The notes below the pieces were generated by a model that saw only the letters and a program-made list of their open reading frames with translations, did no database searches and was not told the DNA's origin. The position numbers and the translations under genes are program-made. Positions 8,510 to 18,290 of a DNA stretch of 64,000 nucleotides are shown piece after piece. Source of the stretch: Planctomycetaceae bacterium (GTDB lineage: Bacteria; Planctomycetota; Planctomycetia; Planctomycetales; Planctomycetaceae); NCBI GenBank assembly GCA_020638955.1, contig JACKHO010000004.1:248001-312000 (forward strand), given 5' to 3'. Numbering within the stretch: the first letter of the stretch is position 1; each line of letters begins with the position of its first letter.

Positions 8510-11071
8510 TTACTCTGTAATGTCCAGCAGCCCAAATTCCTCCGATGGAACCGCCAGTTGCAATCGGCCGGTGCATTCCTTTCCTTGTTCGCAACGACCG
8601 CTGGCGACATAGAACCGGCCACCGGGGAGCGGGACAATTCCGAGGGAGCAGTCGAATTCGTAGCGGCCCTGCATTTGGAATTTGTCATCGGTGACGAGCA
8701 GGATTTTGGGATCGCCGTAGCAGCCGAACCACCATCGGTCGTTGGCAAAGGTTGCCGTTTGAATTCCCAGTAAAGTATGTCCGCTCGGTACGATGTGTTT
8801 CTTTACAAACTGGAACTGCCTGTCGTATTCGTAGACGAAGTTCTCCTGGAAACCCTCGGGCAGGCCGCCGACAACGAAGAAGTGTTCGTTGGTAAAGCCA
8901 ATCCCACCTGCTCCGTGAAACACTTCAGCAGTCTGGTGCCGGGACAGCTCTTTAAGCGATTGGGCGTCGTACACATAGACCCACGAGTCGGCGTTGCCGT
9001 TGGGATCATTGAACTTCCCGAGATTCACCGCGACATACAGTTTGCCGTCGTGGAAACACAAATCGCCATGATGATTCGCCACCGGGATTTTCAGCAGCAC
9101 ATGCCCCTCCAGGTCCGTCTTCACCAGTTTTGTCGTGAAGCTCCAGTAAATGTGAGAGTCATCGACGCAGACCCCCTGAAGATGGTGCGGATACGTCCCT
9201 TCGCAGGCGACGTTGTGGTAACGACGCTCGGCCTGCAGCGCGAGCAACCGCTTGGGATAGTCGGTGTAAATTCGTTGGACGCCCAGGTCGAGGAGACGCT
9301 GCATCTCGTCTGCCTCGTTCACCGTCCACGCTCCCACCTCAAATCCTGCGTTCCGAATTCTTTGGACACGCTCCGCCGTTAATCCGGTGTGATGCACGAC
9401 CATCGACTCAAACTTATGCTCCCGCGCAATGGGAAGGTCGACATCCAAGTCGCAATCGGCGGGGCGATCCCAGATGACGGGGATTTCAGGTGCGAGCTGT
9501 TTCACTTTGATCATGAGGTCGACGTTGCCCTCATTGAATCCCACCCATTTCTCCGCCTTCAATTCTCGAATGAGTTCGACTGCTTCGGCCACACAATCGA
9601 CCTTGGGCTGAATCGACACCCGCGTCCGGCGCTGCTTCATGACCAGCCGCAGGACCTCTTCGAGCAGTGGAATATTCTGTGGAGGACACTCTGCAACCGA
9701 CAGTCCCTGACGTTTTCGGAACTCGGTGGCGACGTCGACGCTTTGCAACTCGTTGTACGTGGACTGGGAAACCGTCAGGTCTTTGTCTCCCACGCGTTTG
9801 GTTGTCGCATCATGAATGACGACCAGCTTGCCATCTTGTGTGCGGAACACATCGAGCTCAATCCAGTCCGCACCGACCGCAATTCCACTCTCAAACGCTG
9901 GTAACGTGTTTTCAGGAAACTCAGCCGAATTGCCACGATGTGCCGTGACGCCGTTATTCAGGAACTCGAACGCCGCAGTGGTTTCGATAATTTGCGGCCC
10001 TTTCTCCTGGAACAATTCCAGCCAACTGAGTGTGATGGCCGCCGGTATGGTGTTCACCTCGCGCAGTTCGTCAGGAGTTTGTCCCCAGTAGAAACCAATC
10101 CAGCCATTGGCTTTGCCTTGCGAAGCGTCAATGAACTCACCCAGTTCGTCTGCTCCACATTTGAGCGTGAACATTTCCTCAATGACCACGGGCTTGCCTG
10201 TTGCCGCGAATCCCTTGAGTGTGTCGAGGGCCTCGTCGAGCTTACCCTTTTCCGGGTACAAGTGAAACGCGATGAAGTCGAGTTGATCAGCAATTTTCTC
10301 GGGCACAAATCCCGAAGTGAGACCGGGACGATCCAGACTCCAGGGAACAAGTCCCACGGTAATGAGGTGACGCTGGTCATGCTTACGGATTGCGGCGACG
10401 AGTGTTTTGATCCAGGCACGGGCGACTTCGGTGCGATCACGTCCCGCTCGGTCGAGCGTAATGAACTGCACGAAGTGCTTGCCCGCGAAACCTGGACCGA
10501 GCCAGTCGTCCCGCTTGCTGTCACCACCCGGTACGACCGGTTCATTCATGAGGTCGTAACAGAACACTGCCGGGCTGTCCGCACAGGTTTTGGCGACGGC
10601 CTCCCAGAACACCGCCTGAGCCTGCCAGCGGGCATTTTCGTCGAGTGCGTCGTACCACGTTGGAACATCCTGCTTGTGGTAACAGCCAAGACCTGTTACA
10701 TCGAGGTACAGCCCTGTCTCTTCGGCCAGTCTCAGTAACTGCTGCAGTTTCTGTAACGCTTCGGCATTCGGTTGCGTGGGGCTCTTCATGAACCGACCAA
10801 ACTGTAAATGCACGCGGACGACATTCGCGCCCAGCCCCTTCATTTCCGCGAACGCCTCTTCAACCACCGGCCATTTTTCATCCCAGTAGTCTTCGAGGAG
10901 GGCACCATCACCCTCGTGGTCGTAATTGAATCCCCACGGGACAAACGGACGCTGCGACTCAGTCCGAATGAAGCCGTCTCCCTGTGGCGAAACTTCAATC
11001 CATTCGAGGTCTTTCGCAGAGGCCGTGGCAGCGACGAGCAGAATCAGGGGAATGCCAGCGAGTTTGTGCAT
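8510..11071 (-). CDS. Three-domain exported protein: GH5-like glycoside hydrolase, glycerophosphodiester phosphodiesterase, beta-propeller-like tail
   Basis: This 853-residue protein has a signal peptide (MHKLAGIPLILLVAATASAK). Residues about 20-365 look like a cellulase-family (GH5 type) TIM barrel: 'GANVVRVHLQFGRFM', acid/base Glu in 'CYDLMNEPVV', and nucleophile candidate in 'GKPVVIEEMF'. Residues about 375-610 are a glycerophosphodiester phosphodiesterase domain: 'AHRGNSAEFPENTLPAFESG', 'ADWIELDVFRTQDGKLVVIHD', and near the end 'VGAWTVNEADEMQRLLDLG'. The tail (about 615-853) has repeated short strands ('GVCVDDSHIYWSFTTKLVKT') like an NHL or other propeller. This joins sugar and phosphodiester cleavage in one secreted chain. 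The first two domain calls are solid by motif; the propeller is an inference. Confidence 0.83.
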   Translation of the reverse strand: MHKLAGIPLILLVAATASAKDLEWIEVSPQGDGFIRTESQRPFVPWGFNYDHEGDGALLEDYWDEKWPVVEEAFAEMKGLGANVVRVHLQFGRFMKSPTQPNAEALQKLQQLLRLAEETGLYLDVTGLGCYHKQDVPTWYDALDENARWQAQAVFWEAVAKTCADSPAVFCYDLMNEPVVPGGDSKRDDWLGPGFAGKHFVQFITLDRAGRDRTEVARAWIKTLVAAIRKHDQRHLITVGLVPWSLDRPGLTSGFVPEKIADQLDFIAFHLYPEKGKLDEALDTLKGFAATGKPVVIEEMFTLKCGADELGEFIDASQGKANGWIGFYWGQTPDELREVNTIPAAITLSWLELFQEKGPQIIETTAAFEFLNNGVTAHRGNSAEFPENTLPAFESGIAVGADWIELDVFRTQDGKLVVIHDATTKRVGDKDLTVSQSTYNELQSVDVATEFRKRQGLSVAECPPQNIPLLEEVLRLVMKQRRTRVSIQPKVDCVAEAVELIRELKAEKWVGFNEGNVDLMIKVKQLAPEIPVIWDRPADCDLDVDLPIAREHKFESMVVHHTGLTAERVQRIRNAGFEVGAWTVNEADEMQRLLDLGVQRIYTDYPKRLLALQAERRYHNVACEGTYPHHLQGVCVDDSHIYWSFTTKLVKTDLEGHVLLKIPVANHHGDLCFHDGKLYVAVNLGKFNDPNGNADSWVYVYDAQSLKELSRHQTAEVFHGAGGIGFTNEHFFVVGGLPEGFQENFVYEYDRQFQFVKKHIVPSGHTLLGIQTATFANDRWWFGCYGDPKILLVTDDKFQMQGRYEFDCSLGIVPLPGGRFYVASGRCEQGKECTGRLQLAVPSEEFGLLDITE

Positions 11072-11130
11072 GTCGGTGTCCTTGGCGTTGGTCGACTGAA
11101 TTCATAAGTGATATCCGCGAGAGCCGTCCG

Positions 11131-11991
11131 CTATTCACGTTTCAGCGTCCACGGACCGGACGTCAGCACTTTCTCGCGACCTTCTGCCGTATCCTCCGCT
11201 TTCTTAAACTGGAGTTGATTGTCGTCGAACTGCCATTGGTAAATTCCAGCTCCCTCAACTGCCAGCGGGCCGTCTTGGTCGACGAATCGAATGAGATTTC
11301 CTTTGATTTCAAATTGGGCGACGACGGCAAGTTCGCCACTGCGTGTCAGTTTCAGTGTTCCGTCCTTACTGAAATCGAGTGCCCATGTGCTGCCAAGTGC
11401 TTCGGTGACGTAAACGCCAGCTGGGAATATCGCCTGAGCGTTACGCTGCTCACTCACCCAGGCCACAATGTTTTCCGGTCCGACGTCGCCATTCACGATG
11501 GCCTGAATGGTCGGCTGCCAGGTTGCTGCGTCGGCGAGTGTGCGCTGGAAGTAAGAGCGAACCTGATCAGCACTGATTCCACCTTGTGGCTGCAGCGGGA
11601 CGGTCAGGCGAAAGTAAGGATTCCCCTGATTCATTCCGAGGCCAGGAACAGCAATGGCATGATTCAGCCGCACAATGCACGATTCCACTTGCGCAATGGA
11701 CGCTTCCGGGACACGCAAACTCATGGGCTGAATGAAATGAATGACTCCTTCTTTTCTCGCCCAGCGGATTGTGAGCTTCCCTTTGATGCCGCCCTTCTCC
11801 ACCGGGATGCGTAACAGCCCCAGTTCGGCATTCGCTTCATGTGGAACAGAATCCTGCTCCAGCAACTTCGCCAATTCATCGAAACTCGTCAGCAAATTTT
11901 CGTCAGCAGCTTGAGAACTTGTCTGACAGTAAACCAGGCCGAGCACTGCAAAGGCAGCGGCATAGAGAAACTTTGAAGGATAAATGTTCAA
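11131..11991 (-). CDS. Hypothetical exported protein
   Basis: The 286-residue protein starts with a signal peptide (MNIYPSKFLYAAAFAVLGLV, then 'CQTSSQAADE'). A Cys sits in 'GLVYCQTS', so it might be a lipoprotein, but the lipobox is poor and Sec-type cleavage after QAA is equally likely. The last 100 residues ('TEALGSTWALDFSKDGTLKL', 'NLIRFVDQDGPLAVEGAGIY') form short alternating strands typical of small lipocalin-like beta-barrels. No catalytic motif is visible. It lies 59 bases upstream of the glycoside hydrolase fusion on the same strand and may be co-transcribed with it. Confidence 0.65.
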   Translation of the reverse strand: MNIYPSKFLYAAAFAVLGLVYCQTSSQAADENLLTSFDELAKLLEQDSVPHEANAELGLLRIPVEKGGIKGKLTIRWARKEGVIHFIQPMSLRVPEASIAQVESCIVRLNHAIAVPGLGMNQGNPYFRLTVPLQPQGGISADQVRSYFQRTLADAATWQPTIQAIVNGDVGPENIVAWVSEQRNAQAIFPAGVYVTEALGSTWALDFSKDGTLKLTRSGELAVVAQFEIKGNLIRFVDQDGPLAVEGAGIYQWQFDDNQLQFKKAEDTAEGREKVLTSGPWTLKRE

Positions 11992-12045
11992 GGGTCTTTC
12001 TCCTGCATGAATTTGACGAACTTCCCCTGTTGGGATGTCGCGAGT

Positions 12046-15000
12046 CTACAGCACACGACCAGTTCTCGCTGCTCCAAATTGTCCAATGGGGCCGCCGATG
12101 ACGGCACCCAGATCTTCGGCTGGTTCATTGAAGGTTGTTCCGTTGGAAATGAATAGGAACGCGTTGGTTCCGAGAACAACGGTGTCGTCGAGTCCATCTC
12201 CGTCGAAGTCGCCAATGACTGCGTCGTTCCCTGCCACTGGATTGGCTTCGATTCCCAGTGTTTGTACCGGCAGTCGATCCACTGTCAGCGTCGACGTTGT
12301 GCTCACCTGATGACCAAGGTCATGGAACGTGAACAGGTCGGCCAGGATGTCGTTGTCGAAGTTGCCGACCTGCACGATGTCACTAAACGATGCAGGATTC
12401 AGACGTGGCGAGCTATTCGCCGTAATGAATGTCCGGGCATCTGGGGCATTAATGCGAGGCGTACCTACAGTTGAGGCGGTCAGGATTTGACCGTTGGAAT
12501 TGATGACGGCAATATCGTCGCGGCCGTCACCATTAAGGTCGGCAGAAACGAGGTTGTGCAGGCCACCGGTCGCGACGCTTTGACCGAATTGGCCCGAGCC
12601 GAGAATGGCGGTCATGCGGCGACCAACTGGTGTGCTGATCGAAATAATCGGAATGATGTTTGCCCGGGTTTGTCCGGGGTTGTCAATCAAACCAACAATG
12701 TCATCGACGCCATCACCGTTGAAGTCACCAGCGACCATGGCGCCGTAACCGGTTGCCAGTCGAATGTAGAACTGGCTGGTGCCGTCGAAGTTCTGGCTTC
12801 GCATGCCTCCCACTCCAATGGGGCCACTGAGGATTTGACCAATGACTTCGTCGCGGCCATCACCGTCGAAGTCTCCGGACATGAAGTTGCCCCAGGTGAA
12901 CGTGCTACTCAGGCTGCCAGCCGAAACGGGATTTGCCAACGCGCCATTGCCGAGGTTGCGGAAGAAGTTGAACCGCAGGTTATTTGGGTTGAGCGTCATG
13001 CCATCGAGCAGGCCGTCACCGTTGAAGTCGCCGATGAAACCAAGTTGATGCGAACCGAGCGAGCCGGTCTGGAACCAGTTCACCGTCGTGGGATTCACGA
13101 CGGTCGCCATGCGGAATGAACCGTTGCTCTGGTCGTAAACAATTCCGCCGTTGACGGCCATGGGCGGTGCTTCGACCGAGCCGATGTCGACCCGGAGCTG
13201 GCCGTCACCATTACCGTCAAATACGCGGCGGAATCCGCGTTGGTCACTCAGCAGTGTGTCCCCGTTCGAATCAACCGCTTTGACGGTGTTTCCCGCATCA
13301 ATGGCCACGCTGTTCGCCACCAGAGCATGCGTTGGTGTGGGGCCGCCGTTGTCGGTCAATGTTGTGTTTAGAACGGTAGCAATACTTCTTGTTCCTGCTC
13401 CGTTGACACCCACAATATTGCCGTTGGTGCCGTTCATCAGACCGCCAGCTGACCCGGCGTTGCCAATGAGATTATTGGCACTCGCAGCATCGATGGAACC
13501 ACCGTCGAGGTGAATATCGCTTGGTGTCGTTCCCGTGCCGGTCACGTTGCCGGCAATAATTGTGTTATGCAATAGCACAGGCGTCGATGAAATTGTCGTG
13601 AGTGCGCCTGGGAAACTCGTGCCACCGTCGGCTTCAGAGCGATTTCCAGTAATTGTCGAATTGATAATTGTAATGGCATTGGTGGTCCCCGAATTCACGC
13701 CGGCCCCGCTTCCGTTCGCGGTGTTTCCAGAAATCGTGGAATTGATAATGAGTGTTGTGTCGGCAGTTCCAATTCCACCACCACCAGCGGCGCTGGTGTT
13801 GTTGTCGATGGTTGAATCGACAAGAGTCAGAGGACCGAACGCACGAATTCCGCCAGCGAATCCGGAGGAGTTATTCCCCGTCACTCGAACTGCGATTAAT
13901 GCGAGCGGGACCGTTGAATCGATTCCGGCGCCACCGTTCGCCTGACCACCGGTCAGCGTCAAACCACTGAGGCGAACATCGCTGCCGCCATTCACCTGAA
14001 TAACCCGCGAATTCCCCTGGGCGTCGATGGTGAGCTGGTCAGCACCGGGGCCGGTAATCGTGACATCATCGCTGATGAGCAGTTGCGTTCCGCCCAGCAG
14101 TATGGTGCCGGTAATATCGCCCCGGAAGGTAATGGGTTCACTTCCCGCACGGCCATTGGCAATTTCAATCGCTTCTCTCAGCGACAAGTCGCCATCGCTG
14201 AAGTCGCCATCGTTTTCGTCGGTGAGTGTGCTGACGACGAGGGTACTCGGAATGAATCGTTCGATCGCACCGATATCGACAGTCGTGTCCTGAATGCGCG
14301 TTTCGCCGCGCTGGTCCGTGGCGAGGGCGGTGCCAAGCACCTGACCATTCTCCGTCGCCCGGGTGTTGTCACCAGCGTTGAGGGCCGGGCTGCCCAGAAC
14401 CAGCAAGTGCGTTGGGGTGGGGCCGCCATTGTTTTGCAGGGTAGTGTTGAGAACCGTGTTGATATCCCGCACGCCCGTTCCTCCAACACCCACAATGTTG
14501 CCGTTGGTGCCGTCGGTTAGGCCGCCTGAGGTAGCTGCGTCGCCAATGAGGTTATTGGAACTGGATGCGTCGAAACTGCCACCGTCCAGGTGGACATCGC
14601 TAGGTGTGGAACCTGTCCCGGTGACGTTACCAGCGACAATTGTGTTGTGCATCGACACGAGCACCGATTGGAACAATGACAAGGCACCTGGAAACGCGGT
14701 ACCACCATCGGCCTCCGAGCGATTTCCTGTTATCGTCGAATTGACTATGGTCGCGGCACTAAAATCACCAACGTTGACACCGGCGCCGCTTCCATTTGCA
14801 GTGTTGTCGGACAAGGTCGAGTTGACAATGAGTATTGTTGTGGATTGCGCGTGTACGCCTCCACCAGCAACAGCGGACGTGTTGTTGTCGAATGTGGAAT
14901 CAACAATTGTCAATTGCCCATTGCTACTGAAAATCCCGCCCCCGAACCCACTGCCTGTCGTGGCGTTGCCGGTCACGCGAACACCACGCAATGTCAAGTT

Positions 15001-16563
15001 TCCAGCGTTGATGATGGCACCGCCATGTCCTGAGGTGTTCCCACCGGTCAGCGACAAGCCAACGATTTCCACGTCAATGCCTGAGTTTACCTGGAAAATC
15101 CGCGAGTTGCCCTGAGCGTCAATGGTGAGTTGATCCGCACCGGGGCCGCTCAGCAACAGGTTCCCACTGATGACGAGCTCGCCTTGGGTGAGGTTAAGCG
15201 TGCCGGAGGGCAGACCGAAAATGTTGTCGAAGGTAGGATTGAAATTCGCGATGGCAATGGCTTCGCGGAGGGAAAGCGTGTCGGGATTGTCCGTTTCGTC
15301 AATCAACGTGTTGACTGTGAGATGATTAAACTCGATGGCACCACGGTCGACGGTGCCCCCCATGACGCGCACGAATGGGCCCCCTCTTTGGTCGAACAGC
15401 AGTCGGGTACTGTTCTGGTCAACCGAGAGCGCATTGCTGCCAGTATCATGTGCAACGCCACCTGTCACGATTTGGTGCCCCATAGTCCGCCCGTCAATGT
15501 TTTGAAGCGTCGTATTGATAATGGTACTCGTGGTTCTGGTCCCCGTTCCGCTATTTCCAACGATGTTGTTGTTAACACCGTCCGTCAGGCCGCCTGCAGT
15601 TCCAGCGTCACCAATGACGTTGAAGGAACTTGCGGTGTTGAAGTTAGTTGGACCAGAAACGTCATCCGATGTTGTTCCGGTGCCGAGAAAGTTTCCCGCC
15701 ACAATGGAGTTGTGGATTATCGCAGGAACACCCAGATTCAGCCCCCCGCCGAATAGACCTCCCGTTCCATCGGAATCGGCTCTGTTGCCAGTGATGGTGG
15801 AATTGGTGATGGTCACTGAGGTACTGCCAAACGCCAGGATTCCACCTCCGTGCCCTGTCGTCTCATTTCCGGAAATCGTCGAGTTGATGATGTTCAGAAC
15901 TCCCGACTCGATATTCAGGCCTCCACCACCCTGTCCACTTGCTGTGTTGTTGGCGATGGTGCTGGCGATGACATGCGTGGTTCCGTTGTTGAACGTGTCC
16001 ACACCACCGCCGCTGTTCGTTGCCTCGTTGCCGTGAACATACGAATTTGACAGCAGTAGTGTGCCACCGCCGTTCTCAATTCCGCCCCCAAAGTCGGCAG
16101 CGCCGCCTGTAATGGTCAGGCCAGAAATCTCGACGTTCGAGGCGTTATTAATTAAGAACACCCGCGAAGTGTTGTTACCGCTGACGGTGAGAGTTTCCCA
16201 GCCAGGGCCGGTAATTTGTACGTCGCCGCCGATCTGGAGTTGCGTTCCGCCGAGCGTAATGGTTCCAGTGAGCCCATTGGCAAACGTAATGGTGTCTTGT
16301 GCAACCGTACCGGCGGGTGCATTGCCGACAGCTGCATTGGTGCTGGCCGCGTTAATCGCTTCACGCAGACTGGTAAACGCATCATTCGCAATGGTGTCGG
16401 CGAGTGTGTCCACCACATAAGCCGTCAGCAGCGTGCGGTCTTCCAGAACTTCTGTCGCGAATTGACCTCCACGTTTTCTGGCAGATGAGGCCCCTCGACG
16501 GAAGAGGCTCAAGTTTGCGGGGATACTCTTCAGGAACGACTGCCAGAAGTTGCGACGGGCCAT
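12046..16563 (-). CDS. Giant exported right-handed beta-helix protein with three CSLREA-type modules and FG-GAP/VCBS tail
   Basis: The protein has 1505 residues. Near its N-terminus is 'EVLEDRTLLTAYVVDTL', the LEPR-XLL-type motif typical of large secreted planctomycete proteins. Three tandem modules begin with CSLREA-like blocks: about residue 50 ('SLREAINAAST'), about 413 ('TVNTLIDETDNPDTLSLREA') and about 773 ('STLTDENDGDFSDGDLSLRE'). Each is followed by parallel beta-helix repeats with recurring 'GPGADQLTIDAQGNSR' and 'NSTITGNRSEADGGT'. From about 1140 the tail carries FG-GAP/VCBS calcium-binding repeats ('GDFNGDGLLDG', 'GDFDGDGRDE', 'ADLNGDGRDDIAV'). Modules 2 and 3 are close copies, so duplication within the gene is likely. 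Surface attachment or polysaccharide binding is expected for such folds but cannot be shown here. Confidence 0.88.
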   Translation of the reverse strand: MARRNFWQSFLKSIPANLSLFRRGASSARKRGGQFATEVLEDRTLLTAYVVDTLADTIANDAFTSLREAINAASTNAAVGNAPAGTVAQDTITFANGLTGTITLGGTQLQIGGDVQITGPGWETLTVSGNNTSRVFLINNASNVEISGLTITGGAADFGGGIENGGGTLLLSNSYVHGNEATNSGGGVDTFNNGTTHVIASTIANNTASGQGGGGLNIESGVLNIINSTISGNETTGHGGGILAFGSTSVTITNSTITGNRADSDGTGGLFGGGLNLGVPAIIHNSIVAGNFLGTGTTSDDVSGPTNFNTASSFNVIGDAGTAGGLTDGVNNNIVGNSGTGTRTTSTIINTTLQNIDGRTMGHQIVTGGVAHDTGSNALSVDQNSTRLLFDQRGGPFVRVMGGTVDRGAIEFNHLTVNTLIDETDNPDTLSLREAIAIANFNPTFDNIFGLPSGTLNLTQGELVISGNLLLSGPGADQLTIDAQGNSRIFQVNSGIDVEIVGLSLTGGNTSGHGGAIINAGNLTLRGVRVTGNATTGSGFGGGIFSSNGQLTIVDSTFDNNTSAVAGGGVHAQSTTILIVNSTLSDNTANGSGAGVNVGDFSAATIVNSTITGNRSEADGGTAFPGALSLFQSVLVSMHNTIVAGNVTGTGSTPSDVHLDGGSFDASSSNNLIGDAATSGGLTDGTNGNIVGVGGTGVRDINTVLNTTLQNNGGPTPTHLLVLGSPALNAGDNTRATENGQVLGTALATDQRGETRIQDTTVDIGAIERFIPSTLVVSTLTDENDGDFSDGDLSLREAIEIANGRAGSEPITFRGDITGTILLGGTQLLISDDVTITGPGADQLTIDAQGNSRVIQVNGGSDVRLSGLTLTGGQANGGAGIDSTVPLALIAVRVTGNNSSGFAGGIRAFGPLTLVDSTIDNNTSAAGGGGIGTADTTLIINSTISGNTANGSGAGVNSGTTNAITIINSTITGNRSEADGGTSFPGALTTISSTPVLLHNTIIAGNVTGTGTTPSDIHLDGGSIDAASANNLIGNAGSAGGLMNGTNGNIVGVNGAGTRSIATVLNTTLTDNGGPTPTHALVANSVAIDAGNTVKAVDSNGDTLLSDQRGFRRVFDGNGDGQLRVDIGSVEAPPMAVNGGIVYDQSNGSFRMATVVNPTTVNWFQTGSLGSHQLGFIGDFNGDGLLDGMTLNPNNLRFNFFRNLGNGALANPVSAGSLSSTFTWGNFMSGDFDGDGRDEVIGQILSGPIGVGGMRSQNFDGTSQFYIRLATGYGAMVAGDFNGDGVDDIVGLIDNPGQTRANIIPIISISTPVGRRMTAILGSGQFGQSVATGGLHNLVSADLNGDGRDDIAVINSNGQILTASTVGTPRINAPDARTFITANSSPRLNPASFSDIVQVGNFDNDILADLFTFHDLGHQVSTTSTLTVDRLPVQTLGIEANPVAGNDAVIGDFDGDGLDDTVVLGTNAFLFISNGTTFNEPAEDLGAVIGGPIGQFGAARTGRVL

Positions 16564-16736
16564 GATTCGGTCTCATTCTCAAGGTTGCGTAGTCTGTGAA
16601 GCCCAAAGTCGATTCACCCGGTATAGTGGCGGGTGTGCAATAACGCAACACCCCCGTCGCCTGTTTCATGCAGATTTCGTTGAATCTCGATTTGACTCGC
16701 CAGTCTAAATACGTAGTAGACGATCAGTCTTGCGGG

Positions 16737-18008
16737 TCAGTTGTCGCGCCATTCACTGACGCCGTCAGCGGAAATGAGAAGCAGCCGGTCGGTGAGGGGA
16801 TGATCGGTATGGACGTAGTCCTCGCGGACGCGTTCGCGGATGTGGTCGATCATGACTTCGGCTTTCATGGAGACGGCCACAAAGAAGTCGCGACCGGGAA
16901 CGCCAATGACCAAATCACCACCGACGAATTCCCGCAGTTTCCCCTGAAACGCATGACTCAGCAGTCGTGACGAATTGTAAGAGTCCGCCGTTGCCGGCAT
17001 GAGCATGGAGGGTGTTTCATCTTCGGTAGCGGCGACCGCCATTTCCATCGGTTGCTTCAGGAAATACTCCTGCAGATTTTCAATGGCAATGTCGTGCAGT
17101 TCGTCCTGGGTGAGTTCCCACTTCTCCAAAAGCGATTCTCGCACATACCAGTAGGCGTTTGTTTCATCAACGACGTACAAAATGGCCAGCCCGCCAATCC
17201 ACTGGCTGCCGATGAATTCGGGAAACTGTTTCTGCCATGCTTCGTAAGGATACAGCATGGGCATAATGCGACTGCGGACCGCGTCGAGTGGTGGCTCGGT
17301 TTGGGCCTCACCCCATTCCTGAATTTGAACGACCGTCGTCAGTGCCGGGAGTACGATTTTTTCAAAGTGTTCGGGACTGCGCAAATAGCTGCGATAGAAG
17401 TTCTGCAAATTCAATCGCGAACTTCCCATGCGCAACTGAAAATCGCCTCCCAGTTCACAGTCGAGCAACGGAAATTTCTGACGCGCCAACCGCAGCGCAC
17501 GCTCGGCGAAAACCTCTGGTGGATCGGCTGGCTGATTCGGGATTTGCAGGGTGCCAAGAATCATGCGGGCGAGCGACTCGAGGTCGTTGTCCCGCTCTCC
17601 ATCATGCAGCAACGTCACCACAACGCAGAGATTCTCGCTGCGAAATTCCCACATGGTCCAGCAGCGCCAGAGTGGAGGTCGGAACAACTCTTTCCACCAG
17701 CCAAGCCGCGGCTCCAGACAAGCCTGCCCACGCTGACAATCGATTAAGTGGTCGAGCGCCCCCCCTGTCAACGACTGCACATTACGTGAACGCGGAAACT
17801 GAGCAATGATTTCTTTCAGCCCTGGTGGACTTCGCGTTGTGCTTCGTTCGACCCAAATTGTGTTAATGGCTAAAAACGCCTGCGACTCGGGAGGGCGAAG
17901 GGCAGCGGCTCCCTCCCGTTCTTCACTTGTCCACTGCGGTGGAAATGAGACTCGAAACCAGTTCGAAGGCCCGGTGAGTTCCTGCCAGTGTTGAGGGACA
18001 TCAGACAA
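16737..18008 (-). CDS. DUF1444 (YtpQ-like) family protein with long N-terminal extension
   Basis: The C-terminal half of this 423-residue protein resembles the DUF1444 family known from Bacillus YtpQ: 'ILYVVDETNAYWYVRESLLE', then 'LHDIAIENLQEYF', 'SRLLSHAFQGKLREFVGGDL' and 'VIGVPGRDFFVAVS'. YtpQ is only about 260 residues, so about 170 N-terminal residues are extra; they begin 'NWFRVSFPPQWTSEEREGAA', reminiscent of a small sandwich fold, and are unassigned. No signal peptide is seen, so it is probably cytoplasmic. The start is a TTG at 18008 preceded by AGGA about 9 bases away; a different start cannot be excluded. The biochemical function of DUF1444 is unknown. Confidence 0.78.
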   Translation of the reverse strand: MSDVPQHWQELTGPSNWFRVSFPPQWTSEEREGAAALRPPESQAFLAINTIWVERSTTRSPPGLKEIIAQFPRSRNVQSLTGGALDHLIDCQRGQACLEPRLGWWKELFRPPLWRCWTMWEFRSENLCVVVTLLHDGERDNDLESLARMILGTLQIPNQPADPPEVFAERALRLARQKFPLLDCELGGDFQLRMGSSRLNLQNFYRSYLRSPEHFEKIVLPALTTVVQIQEWGEAQTEPPLDAVRSRIMPMLYPYEAWQKQFPEFIGSQWIGGLAILYVVDETNAYWYVRESLLEKWELTQDELHDIAIENLQEYFLKQPMEMAVAATEDETPSMLMPATADSYNSSRLLSHAFQGKLREFVGGDLVIGVPGRDFFVAVSMKAEVMIDHIRERVREDYVHTDHPLTDRLLLISADGVSEWRDN

Positions 18009-18290
18009 CGTTTCGTTCCTGCAGTTCGAGTCGCGTTCGTCATTCGATTCTACGCGTCTGATCTGCCCGAGTCACTGGTATGACCAGAATTCAGGCAAAG
18101 AACGACGAGTTTGCCAATCACTCGGAATGACTCCAATTTGGAGAGCTAGTCCCACTACACGTAATCTGCACCGTGTCTTCCACGACAAACTTGGGCGTTC
18201 AAAAACGTGGTTGGCTTGAACTGAACACACCTTCTGAACCAGACTGTGGAGATTGATCAAATCACTTTTCCCATGATTCAGGTGGCTTAG

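Noticed and set aside
12487..15756. Periodic repeats suggesting a CRISPR or tandem-repeat array
   Set aside because: The periodicity is that of beta-helix and FG-GAP protein repeats in one open frame; there are no constant repeats with unique spacers.
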